Below the pieces are notes generated by a model. That model had not been told where the DNA came from. It was given only the letters and a program-made list of their open reading frames with translations, and searched no databases. DNA of 47,772 bases, taken from Terriglobia bacterium (lineage in GTDB: Bacteria; Acidobacteriota; Terriglobia; UBA7540). The DNA is taken from assembly GCA_030040315.1 (NCBI GenBank), contig JASHTY010000286.1, positions 1 through 47,772 on the forward strand, given 5' to 3'. Below, in pieces: positions 1 to 8,775 of the stretch (the first letter of the stretch is position 1; each line of letters starts with the position of its first letter). A program made the position numbers and the translations under genes.

Positions 1-72
1 ACCGAGCCTGTGCAGGTGGCTCGCCAATTGCAGCAGCGCCTCGGCGACCCTGCCTGTAACTGCGCAAGTTGA
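1..72 (+). CDS. C-terminal tail of an upstream gene (partial)
   Basis: The frame is open from the window edge to a TGA at 70-72, and the next gene's ribosome binding site follows 15 bases later, so this may be the last 23 codons of an upstream gene in the same operon. The visible residues (ending GDPACNCAS) are too few to recognise a family. A second frame is also open here, so this is a weak call. Confidence 0.25.
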   Translation, partial: TEPVQVARQLQQRLGDPACNCAS

Positions 73-87
73 ACGACTCCAGGGGGC

Positions 88-102
88 AGGAGGAATCCCA
101 TC
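88..102 (+). promoter_or_regulatory. Shine-Dalgarno plus ATC start of the GH20 gene
   Basis: A perfect AGGAGG at 88-93 is followed after six bases by ATC at 100. That codon opens a textbook signal peptide in the frame of the hexosaminidase. Between the upstream stop (70-72) and the TTG at 220 there is no in-frame ATG, GTG or TTG, and the TTG lies beyond the signal peptide. ATC is therefore the best-placed initiation codon. Confidence 0.55.
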
Positions 103-2166
103 ACCGCGCGATTCTTCAAGTTTGTCCCGCTTGTTTTCGCATTTGCCATCACCGCTGCAGCGGCTGAACACAATCCTCTGCTGCCTCGTCCGCAAAACGT
201 CGAATACGCCGGTGGAAGCTTGCCTATCCGCGGCCTCAAGATTTGTTTCGGATCGAACCCGAGTGAGGAGGACCGCTTCGCCGCCGCAGAGCTTTCTAGT
301 CTTCTGAAAGAGCGTACACGGCTCGAAGTTCCCGTCTCGGAGAGCTGCCATGAAGGCCCCGTCATCGTCCTTACCCGCACCGGCGGCGTTGACCCGCTGC
401 CCTTGCCGGACGAAGTCCCCGGGCCGCAATCCCGCGAATCCTACGAGCTGAACGTAACGCCGGACCGAGCTGAAATTCTCGGGCGTTCCTCCGCCGCGGT
501 ATTTTACGGCGTTCAAACTCTGCGACAATTGGTGGAAGGTAAAGGGAATGATGCCTCGCTCCCGGCCGTTCACATTGAGGATTGGCCTTCGCTCGCGTAC
601 CGCGGCGTTATGGTGGACGTGGGCAGCGAAGGAATGATGTGCACCCCGGAAGAGGTAAAACGCCAGATTGAATTTGCCGCGCGATGGAAAGCCAATCAGT
701 ATTACTTCTACAATGAGGCCAACATCGAACTGCGTGGCTATCCGCTGCTCAATCCTGACGCGCGATTCACCCAGGACCAGGTCAGGGAATTCATTGCCTA
801 TGGACGCCAGCGGCACATTGACGTGATCCCCTGCCTTGAGATGTTTGGTCACCTGCACGATCTCTTTCGGATTGAGAAGTATTCCGACCTGTCGGATTTT
901 CCGCACGGTGGAGAATTCAATCCCGAAAACCCCAAGGTCAAAGCCCTGGTCGAGAGCTGGGTGAATCAGTACACGGAATTATTTTCCAGTTGGCTGGTCA
1001 ACATCGGTTTCGATGAGACCTGGGAGCTCGCCAAGGCTGCGGAAAAGCAGGGGTCCAGCGCCACGCCCGCCAAGCTTTTCGTCGATCAGTTGAATTATGT
1101 CGCCCACCTGTTTCAGCAGCGGGGCAAACGAGTGATGGCCTGGGCGGACATCATGGTGAAGTTTCCCGGCATTGTGAAGGATCTGCCGCCCGGAATCATT
1201 GCCGGCCCCTGGTACTATAGCCCTACTCCCGACCCGGAGTATAAGCGCTGGTTAACCCCGTTGGTGGAGAACCACATTCCCCACCTTGTGGTGACAGGCG
1301 TGAACAATTGGGTGGAAATCACCCCCGACTTCAACACCGCTTGGGAAAACATTGACACGTTTCTTGCGGCGGGGCGAAAGTCCCACGCCCTCGGACTTAT
1401 CAACACGTTCTGGACCGACAGCGGCCAGACCCTGCTCCGGCAAGCCTGGCCCGGAATTGCCTACGGAGCCATTGCGACGTGGCAATCCAGCCCAGTAGAC
1501 CGTGCGGATTTCTATGCCGATTATGCCGGCCAGGTCTACGGCCCGACCGTTGGTCCGGAGGTTGGTGACGCGCTCGCGGACCTTGCCCAGGCGCAAACCG
1601 ATTTCCAAAAGGTGGTGGGCGGCGGCAGCATGTATGCTGTGTGGGAAGATCCGTTCACTGCAACCTCCCTGAAGCGCTCCCGTGACCATCGCGACGATCT
1701 GCACCAGACCCGGCTGGAGGCGGAAAGCGCGGAAGAACACCTGATGCGGGCACTTGCCCTAGGAGGTGATCCGCGCAACCTGGAGAGTTTGTTGGTGGGC
1801 AGCCGCTTGCTGGACTACGCCGCAATGAAGTATCTCTACTCCCTCGAAATTTCGGACACCTGGGAGCGCCAGCACCAATCACCTGAGCACGCAAAGAGCC
1901 TTTGGGAAGCGGTCGGGCCCGGCATCTGGCAGCAAACTCACAGCCGGCTTAGTGACTTGACGGACGGAATTACCGGGCTGCGCGAGTTCTACCGGAAAAC
2001 CTGGCTAGCACAGTACACTTCCTACCGCATGGGAACAGCCCTTGGAAGGTTTGATGCCGAGTACGAGTATTGGCGCCATCTTCAGGTAAGACTGCAGGCT
2101 TTCGCGGGCCAGTATCATGGTGATCAGCCGATTCCACCACTCGATTCCATCGTTCACGAGCGGTAA
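100..2166 (+). CDS. Secreted GH20-family beta-N-acetylhexosaminidase-like glycoside hydrolase
   Basis: From ATC at 100 the product is 688 residues. Residues 1-22 form a signal peptide (hydrophobic FVPLVFAFAITAAAA), so the enzyme is probably periplasmic or secreted. About 40-160 resembles the GH20b accessory domain. The TIM barrel follows from PSLAYRGVMVDVG. The acid/assisting pair typical of GH20 is seen as NIGFDETWEL, with Asp305 and Glu306; the family's usual HxGGDE is diverged to NIGFDE, so substrate preference is uncertain. GH20 enzymes release terminal GlcNAc or GalNAc using the substrate acetamido group. A conservative start would be TTG at 220, but this removes the whole signal peptide. 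The next gene, a ceramidase-like hydrolase, starts 111 bases downstream in the same direction. Confidence 0.85.
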   Translation: MTARFFKFVPLVFAFAITAAAAEHNPLLPRPQNVEYAGGSLPIRGLKICFGSNPSEEDRFAAAELSSLLKERTRLEVPVSESCHEGPVIVLTRTGGVDPLPLPDEVPGPQSRESYELNVTPDRAEILGRSSAAVFYGVQTLRQLVEGKGNDASLPAVHIEDWPSLAYRGVMVDVGSEGMMCTPEEVKRQIEFAARWKANQYYFYNEANIELRGYPLLNPDARFTQDQVREFIAYGRQRHIDVIPCLEMFGHLHDLFRIEKYSDLSDFPHGGEFNPENPKVKALVESWVNQYTELFSSWLVNIGFDETWELAKAAEKQGSSATPAKLFVDQLNYVAHLFQQRGKRVMAWADIMVKFPGIVKDLPPGIIAGPWYYSPTPDPEYKRWLTPLVENHIPHLVVTGVNNWVEITPDFNTAWENIDTFLAAGRKSHALGLINTFWTDSGQTLLRQAWPGIAYGAIATWQSSPVDRADFYADYAGQVYGPTVGPEVGDALADLAQAQTDFQKVVGGGSMYAVWEDPFTATSLKRSRDHRDDLHQTRLEAESAEEHLMRALALGGDPRNLESLLVGSRLLDYAAMKYLYSLEISDTWERQHQSPEHAKSLWEAVGPGIWQQTHSRLSDLTDGITGLREFYRKTWLAQYTSYRMGTALGRFDAEYEYWRHLQVRLQAFAGQYHGDQPIPPLDSIVHER

Positions 2167-2190
2167 CCGGGCTCCAATGCGTGCGAAAAG

Positions 2191-2250
2191 TGTTTTCCCT
2201 CTCTGTGGGGAGAGGGTGGCCGAGGAAGGAGGCCGGGTGAGGGTTTTTTT
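2191..2250 (+). repeat. Intergenic palindromic repeat ending in a T-run (possible terminator)
   Basis: CCCTCTC (2197-2203) pairs with GAGAGGG (2210-2216) and GGCC (2218-2221) with GGCC (2231-2234). GGGTGAGGG and a run of seven to eight T follow. Elements of this form (gagagggtggcc...ggccgggtgaggg) are common dispersed intergenic repeats in GC-rich bacteria. Here the hairpin plus T-run after the GH20 gene could also act as a terminator. No second copy was found in the window. Confidence 0.6.
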
Positions 2251-2277
2251 CCAACGTTGCCTTCCCCGGGAATTTAA

Positions 2278-3669
2278 ATGAAGTTCCCGATTAAAGCTCT
2301 TGTCGTCATGCTTCTCGCGCTTGCTCCTGCCATGGCCGGTGATTTGCGAATGGGCAGCGCGAAGATTGACATCACGCCGCCGCTCGGCATGCCGATGGGC
2401 GGATACTTCCAGGTCCGATTGAATACCGGGATGCACGATCCCCTTTATGCGAAGGCCATGGTTCTTCAGGATGACAATGTTGAAGTCGCGATGGTGTTTT
2501 GCGATCTGCTGAACCTGCCGCGCAGCTACGTGGATGATGCGCGGAAGATCATTCAGTCTACCACTCATATTCCTCTAGAAAACGTGATGATCAGCGCCAC
2601 GCATTCGCACACCGGGCCGGAAATGAACCACGTTTTTCTCGACCGGCTGCAAGGCGCTCCCGCCCAGATTGCCCGCGAGTATCGTGAAGTCCTTCCCAAG
2701 AGGATCGCGGAAGCCGTGCAAGAGGCGGAAGCCCATCTGCAATTCGTGGAAGTCTGGGCGGGGGCCGGCCGGGAAGAATCGCTTCCTTTTAATCGACGCT
2801 ACTTGATGAAGGACGGAACAATCGGATGGAATCCCGGTAAATTGAACCCCAATATCGTAAGGCCGGCCGGACCGGTTGATCCCGAGATTCCCATCGTATA
2901 CTTCACCACTCCAAATAATTCACCTGTCGCAACATTTGTGAACTACGCCATGCACGCGGATACCACAGGCGGCACGCAGTACTCCGCGGACTTCCCGGGA
3001 GCTCTCGGCAGGGCTTTGGACGTGGTCAAGGGCCCGCAAATGTTGACTCTATTTGCCATCGGGGCAGCGGGAAACATCAATCACCTCGACTTCCGAACCA
3101 GTGATCGCCAGCAGGGTCCGCAGGAATCCGCCAGAATTGCCGCCATTCTTGCCGCAGACGTTCTCAAGACTTATCCGCAACTTACCAAGGTCGATGGCCC
3201 ATTGCGCGCGCGGCATGAGGTAATCCAATTGCCCATCCAGCAAGTGACGCCTGAGGAAGTGGAAAAATCCCGGGCGCTCGTGGATCGCGCAGTTAATGCC
3301 GGCCCAAAAGGTATTCCCTTTTTGGAATTGGTCGGTGCGGTAAAGAACCTGCTGCTGACGGACTATCACGGCCAGCCCATCGAAGCGGAAGTGGATGTGG
3401 TGTCGCTTGGCCGCGACGTCGCGTGGGTCGGACTGCCGGGCGAGTTATTCGTCGAGCTGGGGATGGACATCAAGAACGCCTCGCCGTTCCGATATACGAT
3501 TGTGGATGAACTCACCAACGACTCCATTCACTATGTCCCCGACTTGAAGGCCTTCGCCGAGGGCAACTATGAACCGGTCAACTCATTTTGCGCCCCCGGC
3601 GGGGGAGAGAAGCTGGTCGCCGCCGCCACGCACCTTTTGATTGAAGCATACTTGGGATCGTCGAAGTGA
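2278..3669 (+). CDS. Neutral/alkaline non-lysosomal ceramidase-type hydrolase (N-terminal domain family), secreted
   Basis: 463 residues starting at ATG 2278. Residues 1-20 are a signal peptide (ALVVMLLALAPAMA). The mature part begins with the family hallmark GSAKIDITPPLGMPMGGY (26-43). SATHSHTGPE (106-115) and NYAMHADTTGG carry the histidines expected for the zinc site. The protein matches the catalytic domain of neutral ceramidases but lacks their C-terminal Ig-like domain, being some 200 residues shorter than full-length enzymes. Short members of this family are common in acidobacteria and planctomycetes and have mostly not been characterised, so ceramide as substrate is not assured. It follows the GH20 gene and is convergent with the MFS gene, whose stop lies five bases away. 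No strong Shine-Dalgarno is visible. Confidence 0.85.
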   Translation: MKFPIKALVVMLLALAPAMAGDLRMGSAKIDITPPLGMPMGGYFQVRLNTGMHDPLYAKAMVLQDDNVEVAMVFCDLLNLPRSYVDDARKIIQSTTHIPLENVMISATHSHTGPEMNHVFLDRLQGAPAQIAREYREVLPKRIAEAVQEAEAHLQFVEVWAGAGREESLPFNRRYLMKDGTIGWNPGKLNPNIVRPAGPVDPEIPIVYFTTPNNSPVATFVNYAMHADTTGGTQYSADFPGALGRALDVVKGPQMLTLFAIGAAGNINHLDFRTSDRQQGPQESARIAAILAADVLKTYPQLTKVDGPLRARHEVIQLPIQQVTPEEVEKSRALVDRAVNAGPKGIPFLELVGAVKNLLLTDYHGQPIEAEVDVVSLGRDVAWVGLPGELFVELGMDIKNASPFRYTIVDELTNDSIHYVPDLKAFAEGNYEPVNSFCAPGGGEKLVAAATHLLIEAYLGSSK

Positions 3670-3674
3670 GTAAA

Positions 3675-4952
3675 CTACCGTACATTGGTCGATGGCGCCA
3701 ACGGACTCTTCAGTTCGCCCACCACCAACCAATACGCCAGAATTCCCAGCAGCAAGACGCCCGCGGCCACGGCGAACGCCGGCTGGTAGGAGTGGGTACG
3801 CGCGATGAGGAGTCCGGTAAGCATCGGAGCCAGAATGCCACCCATGTTTCCAGCGGTGTTTTGCAACCCCGCCCAGATGCCCAATTCCTGCGGCGGGGCG
3901 CAGGACTGAAGAATGGTGAGGACGTTCCCCGTCGCCAATCCCACCAGCGAGGCGCCGACGAGAAAAACCAAAGCGCCCTCGGGAGTCGTGGCGCGCGCTG
4001 CGGGAATCAGGAACAGCCCGCAAAGAAATGCCAGCGTCAGCACGCCCTTGCGCGTACGCGTTTCATTCCATCCCCACGACCGGATCAGCACGTCGCTGAT
4101 CCACCCACCAACGAGCTGGCTGATACCGTACACCAGGTAGGGCAGCGCCGCGTAGAATCCCGCGCGCACCACCTCCAGGTGGCGGGAGGTCATCAGATAG
4201 TCGGGCAGCCAGGTCACGATAAGGTACCAATAATAGTCAAGGCAGAAAAACCCCAGGCAAACGCCAAGCAAATTGCGGTTAAAGTGAATTCGCCATGGAC
4301 GCGCTTCCCCGGTATCACTCGTCACGCCACGAAAATTTCGCGGGGCCACCGCCAGCCACAGCGGCACCCAGACAAGCGCCGTGAATCCCACCAAAGCAAA
4401 CATGCGGCGCCAGCCATAAATCAGAATCAGCGCCCCCAGCAACGGCGCTCCCACGGCCACGCCCAGCCGCGTGGCGCTTTCGAAGATTCCACAAGGAAGC
4501 CCCCGCTCATCGGGCCGAAATAACATGCTGACGATCTTTGTTCCCCCGGGGAGATAGATCGATTCACCCACGCCCAGGGTCATTCTCACCAGCATCAGAA
4601 CCAGCATGCTGCCGGCGAAACCCGTGACACCGCAGGCCAGCGACCACAATGCAAAAAGCCCGGCGTAGAGCCAGCGAAGGTCCAGGCGGTCCACACACCA
4701 GCCGATGGGAAGTTGCGTCAGCGTGTAGAACCAGAAAAACGACGACAGCAGCACTCCTTTGCTTTCAGGTCCCAGGTGCAATTCGGCGGAAATAAACGGC
4801 AGGGCAACGGATATGCTGGCGCGGTCGAGATAATTCACGAAGCAGGCGAGGAACAGCAGGCCCATCACTGCCCAGCGGCGGGATGAGGAGATCGGGAACA
4901 GGCCGAACCCGTTCGCCGGTGGAGTCATTATCTTCTGGGCAGGTTCGTCCAT
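3675..4952 (-). CDS. MFS transporter, ACS (anion:cation symporter)-like
   Basis: 425 residues from ATG at 4952; the frame stays open upstream, but the extra 58 residues overlap the preceding permease gene and do not look like protein. There are about 12 hydrophobic segments. The first helix carries FVNYLDRASISVALP, with the NYxDR pattern typical of the ACS family (hexuronate, glucarate and organic-anion transporters). The loop between helices 2 and 3 has the usual basic/acidic motif (CVDRLDLRW). It is the last gene of a four-gene minus-strand operon (7412-8710, 6356-7402, 4970-6343, 3675-4952), 17 bases after the APC permease. An acidic sugar is a plausible substrate given the sugar enzymes upstream, but this is inference. 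Confidence 0.85.
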   Translation of the reverse strand: MDEPAQKIMTPPANGFGLFPISSSRRWAVMGLLFLACFVNYLDRASISVALPFISAELHLGPESKGVLLSSFFWFYTLTQLPIGWCVDRLDLRWLYAGLFALWSLACGVTGFAGSMLVLMLVRMTLGVGESIYLPGGTKIVSMLFRPDERGLPCGIFESATRLGVAVGAPLLGALILIYGWRRMFALVGFTALVWVPLWLAVAPRNFRGVTSDTGEARPWRIHFNRNLLGVCLGFFCLDYYWYLIVTWLPDYLMTSRHLEVVRAGFYAALPYLVYGISQLVGGWISDVLIRSWGWNETRTRKGVLTLAFLCGLFLIPAARATTPEGALVFLVGASLVGLATGNVLTILQSCAPPQELGIWAGLQNTAGNMGGILAPMLTGLLIARTHSYQPAFAVAAGVLLLGILAYWLVVGELKSPLAPSTNVR

Positions 4953-4969
4953 AGCGTTCAGGAGAGGCT

Positions 4970-6343
4970 TCAGTGATCGGAGAAATCCATTTGCGCGGGC
5001 GCAAGCCGGAAGCCGCGCGTTCGAATGGCCGCGTAGGCGACGCCGGCTGCAAACCACACGCCTCCCGCCCACTTCGCCGGAGCCGGAAGGCTCCAGAAGA
5101 TGGCGAGGCAAAACAGGAATCCGCATGCCGGCAAAATCAAATCGCCCAGCAGGCTTCGTTCGTGCCCTGCGCGGGGTCGAATGTAAAACTGCTGGATGCA
5201 GGTCAGGTTAACACCCATAAAGGCCAGGAAGGCGCCGAAATTCAGCAATTCCGCCGCCCGCTCGTAGCTGATCAGCATCGATGCAATCAGCGTGAGAATT
5301 CCGATCACCGCCACATTGAAAACCGGGATGCCGCGCCGGGAATCGAGCTGGCCAAAGAACCGCTTGGGCAGCAGATTGTCACGCCCCATGCCATACAACA
5401 ACCGCGCCAAACCCGCGACACCTGCCAGGCCCGTGCCCAGGCAGGCAACGATCAAAATGATCGCCATTGCCTGGAATAGCGCCGCCCCACCCACGCGCCG
5501 GCAGACGTCAATGAAAGCCGTCTCCAGGTTGGGAAAGGTCTGGTAATCGGGCCAGACGCGGGCCCCCAGATAGACTTCCAGCGTGCTCAGAATTCCGCAG
5601 ATCAGGCAAACCAGCACCGTGGCGATGGGCACCGTTCTGGTGGGATTCTCCACCTCCTCCGCAAGTGTGGTCACACCATCGAAACCAATGTAGGTAAGCG
5701 CCGCAAGCGACGTGGCCGTGCTGAGCGCCCCAAAATTGAATGTGGCGGGATCGTAAAACGGCCGCACGGAAATCAATCCGCCGAACCCCTCATAGTGCAG
5801 CAAGTACCGGACGGCAGCAATGAAAAACGCGACCACTACGATGGAGACGATGGCCAGCAGAATTTCATTGGCGCGCGCCGTGACCTGCACGCCGCGGAGA
5901 TTCAGGAGAAGGATGAGCACCAGAACCAGTACGGCCCAAACAACAAACGGTACTGATGGCAGTATCCGTTGAAGGGTCAGCGCGGGGTAGATGACGTTGA
6001 TGATCGGGATAAGCAGGTAGTCGAGGACCATTGCCCACCCGATCAGCGAACCCACATAAGAATTCAATCCGCGACTCACGTAGGTGTAGGCCGAGCCCGC
6101 GGAAGGATACACGGCGGCCAGGCGGCCATAACTGAAGGCGGTCAGCATCATCGCCCCCATGGCCGCAAGAATCGCCGTAGACACATGCCCGTAGGAGAGC
6201 TTCTGGGCAATGCCAAAGATTCCCACCGGAGCGATGGGCTGGATCAGGACAATTCCGTAAAAAACCAGGTCCCAGATCTTCAGGACCCGGCGCAGATGGG
6301 GCGGGTTTGACTCGTTGCTCAATTCACCAGAACACGCCCGCAA
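4970..6343 (-). CDS. APC-superfamily amino acid/polyamine-type permease
   Basis: 457 residues if initiated at TTG 6343; a second TTG at 6322 is also possible, with GGTGA just upstream. The protein has about 12 membrane segments, and the first helix (GIVLIQPIAPVGIFGIAQ) resembles the unwound helix 1 of APC transporters. GFDGVTTLAEEVENPTRTVPIA is the conserved helix-6/loop region of the family. It probably imports an amino acid or amine by cation symport; the substrate cannot be read from sequence. The gene lies 12 bases after the Gfo/Idh gene and 17 before the MFS gene, so all are probably co-transcribed. Having two different permeases in one operon suggests that two related compounds, or a substrate and a counter-substrate, are handled. 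Confidence 0.85.
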   Translation of the reverse strand: MRACSGELSNESNPPHLRRVLKIWDLVFYGIVLIQPIAPVGIFGIAQKLSYGHVSTAILAAMGAMMLTAFSYGRLAAVYPSAGSAYTYVSRGLNSYVGSLIGWAMVLDYLLIPIINVIYPALTLQRILPSVPFVVWAVLVLVLILLLNLRGVQVTARANEILLAIVSIVVVAFFIAAVRYLLHYEGFGGLISVRPFYDPATFNFGALSTATSLAALTYIGFDGVTTLAEEVENPTRTVPIATVLVCLICGILSTLEVYLGARVWPDYQTFPNLETAFIDVCRRVGGAALFQAMAIILIVACLGTGLAGVAGLARLLYGMGRDNLLPKRFFGQLDSRRGIPVFNVAVIGILTLIASMLISYERAAELLNFGAFLAFMGVNLTCIQQFYIRPRAGHERSLLGDLILPACGFLFCLAIFWSLPAPAKWAGGVWFAAGVAYAAIRTRGFRLAPAQMDFSDH

Positions 6344-6355
6344 TTCGCGCGTGTT

Positions 6356-7402
6356 TCATTTTCCAATTTGCACAGATTTCAAGGTTTTGGCCGATTCATA
6401 ACAGGCTTGCAGGATTTTTTGGCTTCGCAGACCGCGGCCACGCGCCAACTCGGATTCTCTTCCGTCGAGAATTGCCTGGCTGAATTCCTCAATTTCAGCT
6501 CGATACATGTTGACCGGTGGCGGGCACAAGGCCACTCCGTCTGCTTGGTCACGAGCCTGTTGAGCATCGTACCCTTTGCCCTGCGGCCGCGCATGGAACA
6601 CCATCTCGCCCTGGGAGCCTTGCCCGATGGTGCCTTTCGCCAGAATGCTGCCCTCTGATCCGTAGAGCTCCAGAACGTTCTTGCTGCTTTCGTCGGGAAC
6701 GCAAAAGAAAGTGTCCACGGTTCCCATCGCTCCGTTTTCAAACATCAGCATAACCACGGCGCTGTCTTCAGTTTCGTAATTGTGCACGAGCGTGGAAATT
6801 TGACAATTCACGGAAGCCACTGGACCAAAGAACATCTCGAGCAGGTCGATGCAATGCACGCCCATGTCAGCCAGGGAGCCGCCTCCGGCCCGGCTGGCAT
6901 TCTGTCTCCACGCGTCCTCGAGCGGTGGATACCAGCAGGAGAGCTGCGCCCTTGCATAAACGGGCTTGCCTAATTTGCCGGCGGCGATAAGCCTCAGCGC
7001 CTCCTGATGCTGCGAATGAAAGCGCATCATCAAGCCTGCGCCAAGCTGCAGCTTGCACTCCCCCGCCAGCTCCATCAAGGTCCGCGCCTCTGCAACATTG
7101 AGCGCCAAAGGCTTTTCACATAGCACATGCTTGCCCGCGCCCAGGCAATGGGCGACCTGGGGTGCATGCATATACACAGGCGTGGCGACGTAGACGGCAT
7201 CGATGTCCGCCGCCATCAGGCTTTTCAAGCTGTCAAAGGGAGCTGCGCCAAATGCCTTCGCCACTTCCGCATTGGTTTTGGTGTTTGTGCCATACACGCC
7301 TGCCAGACACGCGTTGGATGCGGTCGCAATGCCTTCCGGAATCGTTCGCCGGCGCGCAATTCCACCGGACCCAACAACTCCCCATCGGATGCAGTTTTGC
7401 AT
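6356..7402 (-). CDS. Gfo/Idh/MocA-family NAD(P)-dependent oxidoreductase
   Basis: 348 residues. The N-terminal Rossmann fold opens with WGVVGSGGIA (glycine motif at 11-16). The family's EKP motif, whose lysine contacts cofactor and substrate, is CEKPLALN with Glu96-Lys97-Pro98. The C-terminal alpha/beta domain (GGGSLADMGVHCIDL) contains the expected conserved histidine. Such enzymes oxidise or reduce hydroxyl/keto groups of sugars, inositols or their derivatives. The gene sits between an aminotransferase of the DegT family (9 bases upstream) and the APC permease, suggesting a pathway that handles a keto- or amino-sugar. The ATG start at 7402 is well supported by the family alignment. Confidence 0.9.
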   Translation of the reverse strand: MQNCIRWGVVGSGGIARRRTIPEGIATASNACLAGVYGTNTKTNAEVAKAFGAAPFDSLKSLMAADIDAVYVATPVYMHAPQVAHCLGAGKHVLCEKPLALNVAEARTLMELAGECKLQLGAGLMMRFHSQHQEALRLIAAGKLGKPVYARAQLSCWYPPLEDAWRQNASRAGGGSLADMGVHCIDLLEMFFGPVASVNCQISTLVHNYETEDSAVVMLMFENGAMGTVDTFFCVPDESSKNVLELYGSEGSILAKGTIGQGSQGEMVFHARPQGKGYDAQQARDQADGVALCPPPVNMYRAEIEEFSQAILDGRESELARGRGLRSQKILQACYESAKTLKSVQIGK

Positions 7403-7411
7403 GGCAGTTTC

Positions 7412-8710
7412 CTAAACCGGGGTGGCCTGTGTTGCTCGAACCTTCGAGTATGCGTCGAGAACTTTTATAAGAGCGTCGGCAATCTGATGCATATCCTCTT
7501 CTGTGAAGGTGGGGAAGGGAAACACCGTGAAGGTATGCGTCTCATGCCACACCGCGTTGGGGACCTCAACATGCGAGTAATCGACACTGGCGGGATTGGT
7601 GTATTCCCTGGAGCGGAAGGGGAAACCCGACTTGCCAAAGGCGGCAAAATCCCGATAGGCACGCTCCGTATGACACTGCGGCCAAAAAACCTTCCAGCAG
7701 GGAACGCCCTCCGCCACGGCCGCCTGTACGAATTGCTGGATGTCGCAGGTCAGCGCGTCCATATCCAGCGAAAATGCCATTGTATAGAACCCATTGCGAC
7801 GGTCGGGCGTATCCACGGGCAGGAATTTCACTTCCGGGCGTATTCGCAGAGCGTTGATGACGATGTTCGCGTTGCGGCGGCGCGTGGGCATGTTCCAGTT
7901 GTCCATCCGGGCCAACTCAGATAATCCGACTGCTGACTGCATTTCGGTCATGCGGTAGTTCCAGCCTACCATATTGTGGATGTAAGGAAGCTTTTGCTCC
8001 ATCTCCAGCATTGAGAGGCGTTCTTTCACGTCGTATCCATGGTCGCGAAAACTGCGCGCCTTCCATGCCAGTTCTTCATCATCCGTGGTCACCATCCCGC
8101 CTTCTCCCCCGGTCGTGAAAGTTTTGTTCTGGCAAAAGCTGCAAGCCGCGATGCGTCCCAGCGTCCCGGTCTTTCTTCCCTTATACATCCCGCCGAATGC
8201 CTGGGCGTTGTCCTCAACCACCGAAAGACGGTGGCGCTTGGCGAAGTCCAGAATCTTATCCATGTCGCAGACGTTGCCGTATAGATGGACCGGCAGAATG
8301 GCTTTGGTCCGCTCGTTTACAAGTTTCTGCGCTGACTCCACGCTCAGACAATGATCCTCAAGATTGACATCTGCAAAACGCGGAATAGCTCCTGCCTGAA
8401 CTACGGCGAAACTGGTGGCAATGAAAGTGTAACTGGGGACAATGACCTCATCGCCCGGTCCGATTCCCAAGGCACTTAATGCCACATGCAATGCTGCGGT
8501 ACCAGTCGCGACACTGATGGCATATCGGCTGCCCTGCCATTCCGCGAACTTCCTCTCAAACTCCATGCCCTTTTTGCCGGTCCAATAATTGACCTTCCCC
8601 GACCGCAAAACCTCTGTGACCGCGGAAATGGCGTTGTCGTCGAATTGCGGCCAGCCCTTCAAGGGGTTGGTAACTGCTTTTGGGCCGCCATCGACAGCCA
8701 GTTTGCTCAT
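7412..8710 (-). CDS. DegT/DnrJ/EryC1/StrS-family PLP-dependent aminotransferase
   Basis: 432 residues from ATG 8710. Family features seen are GTAALHVALSALGIGPGDEVIVPSYTF (about 70-96), the PLP-ring aspartate in VVEDNAQ (Asp167), and the Schiff-base lysine in SFCQNKTFTTGGEGG (Lys196). The usual SFHxxK has a Cys in place of His here. Members transaminate keto-sugars, normally nucleotide-linked, or act as sugar dehydratases. This gene is first in a catabolic-looking operon with an oxidoreductase and two transporters and has no nucleotide-sugar neighbours. A role with a free amino/keto-sugar or cyclitol is therefore more likely than cell-surface polysaccharide synthesis. The promoter should lie in the AT-rich region 8740-8900. 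Confidence 0.9.
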   Translation of the reverse strand: MSKLAVDGGPKAVTNPLKGWPQFDDNAISAVTEVLRSGKVNYWTGKKGMEFERKFAEWQGSRYAISVATGTAALHVALSALGIGPGDEVIVPSYTFIATSFAVVQAGAIPRFADVNLEDHCLSVESAQKLVNERTKAILPVHLYGNVCDMDKILDFAKRHRLSVVEDNAQAFGGMYKGRKTGTLGRIAACSFCQNKTFTTGGEGGMVTTDDEELAWKARSFRDHGYDVKERLSMLEMEQKLPYIHNMVGWNYRMTEMQSAVGLSELARMDNWNMPTRRRNANIVINALRIRPEVKFLPVDTPDRRNGFYTMAFSLDMDALTCDIQQFVQAAVAEGVPCWKVFWPQCHTERAYRDFAAFGKSGFPFRSREYTNPASVDYSHVEVPNAVWHETHTFTVFPFPTFTEEDMHQIADALIKVLDAYSKVRATQATPV

Positions 8711-8775
8711 AGGAGTTTGCCCCCGTCAGCCTGGACCACTCTGGAGTTGGTAGCAGATTATGGCCTACATATTCG

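Noticed and set aside
3666-4523. 285-residue plus-strand frame antisense to the MFS gene
   Set aside because: Low-complexity, Arg/Gln/His-rich product with no domain; the opposite strand encodes a clear 12-helix transporter.
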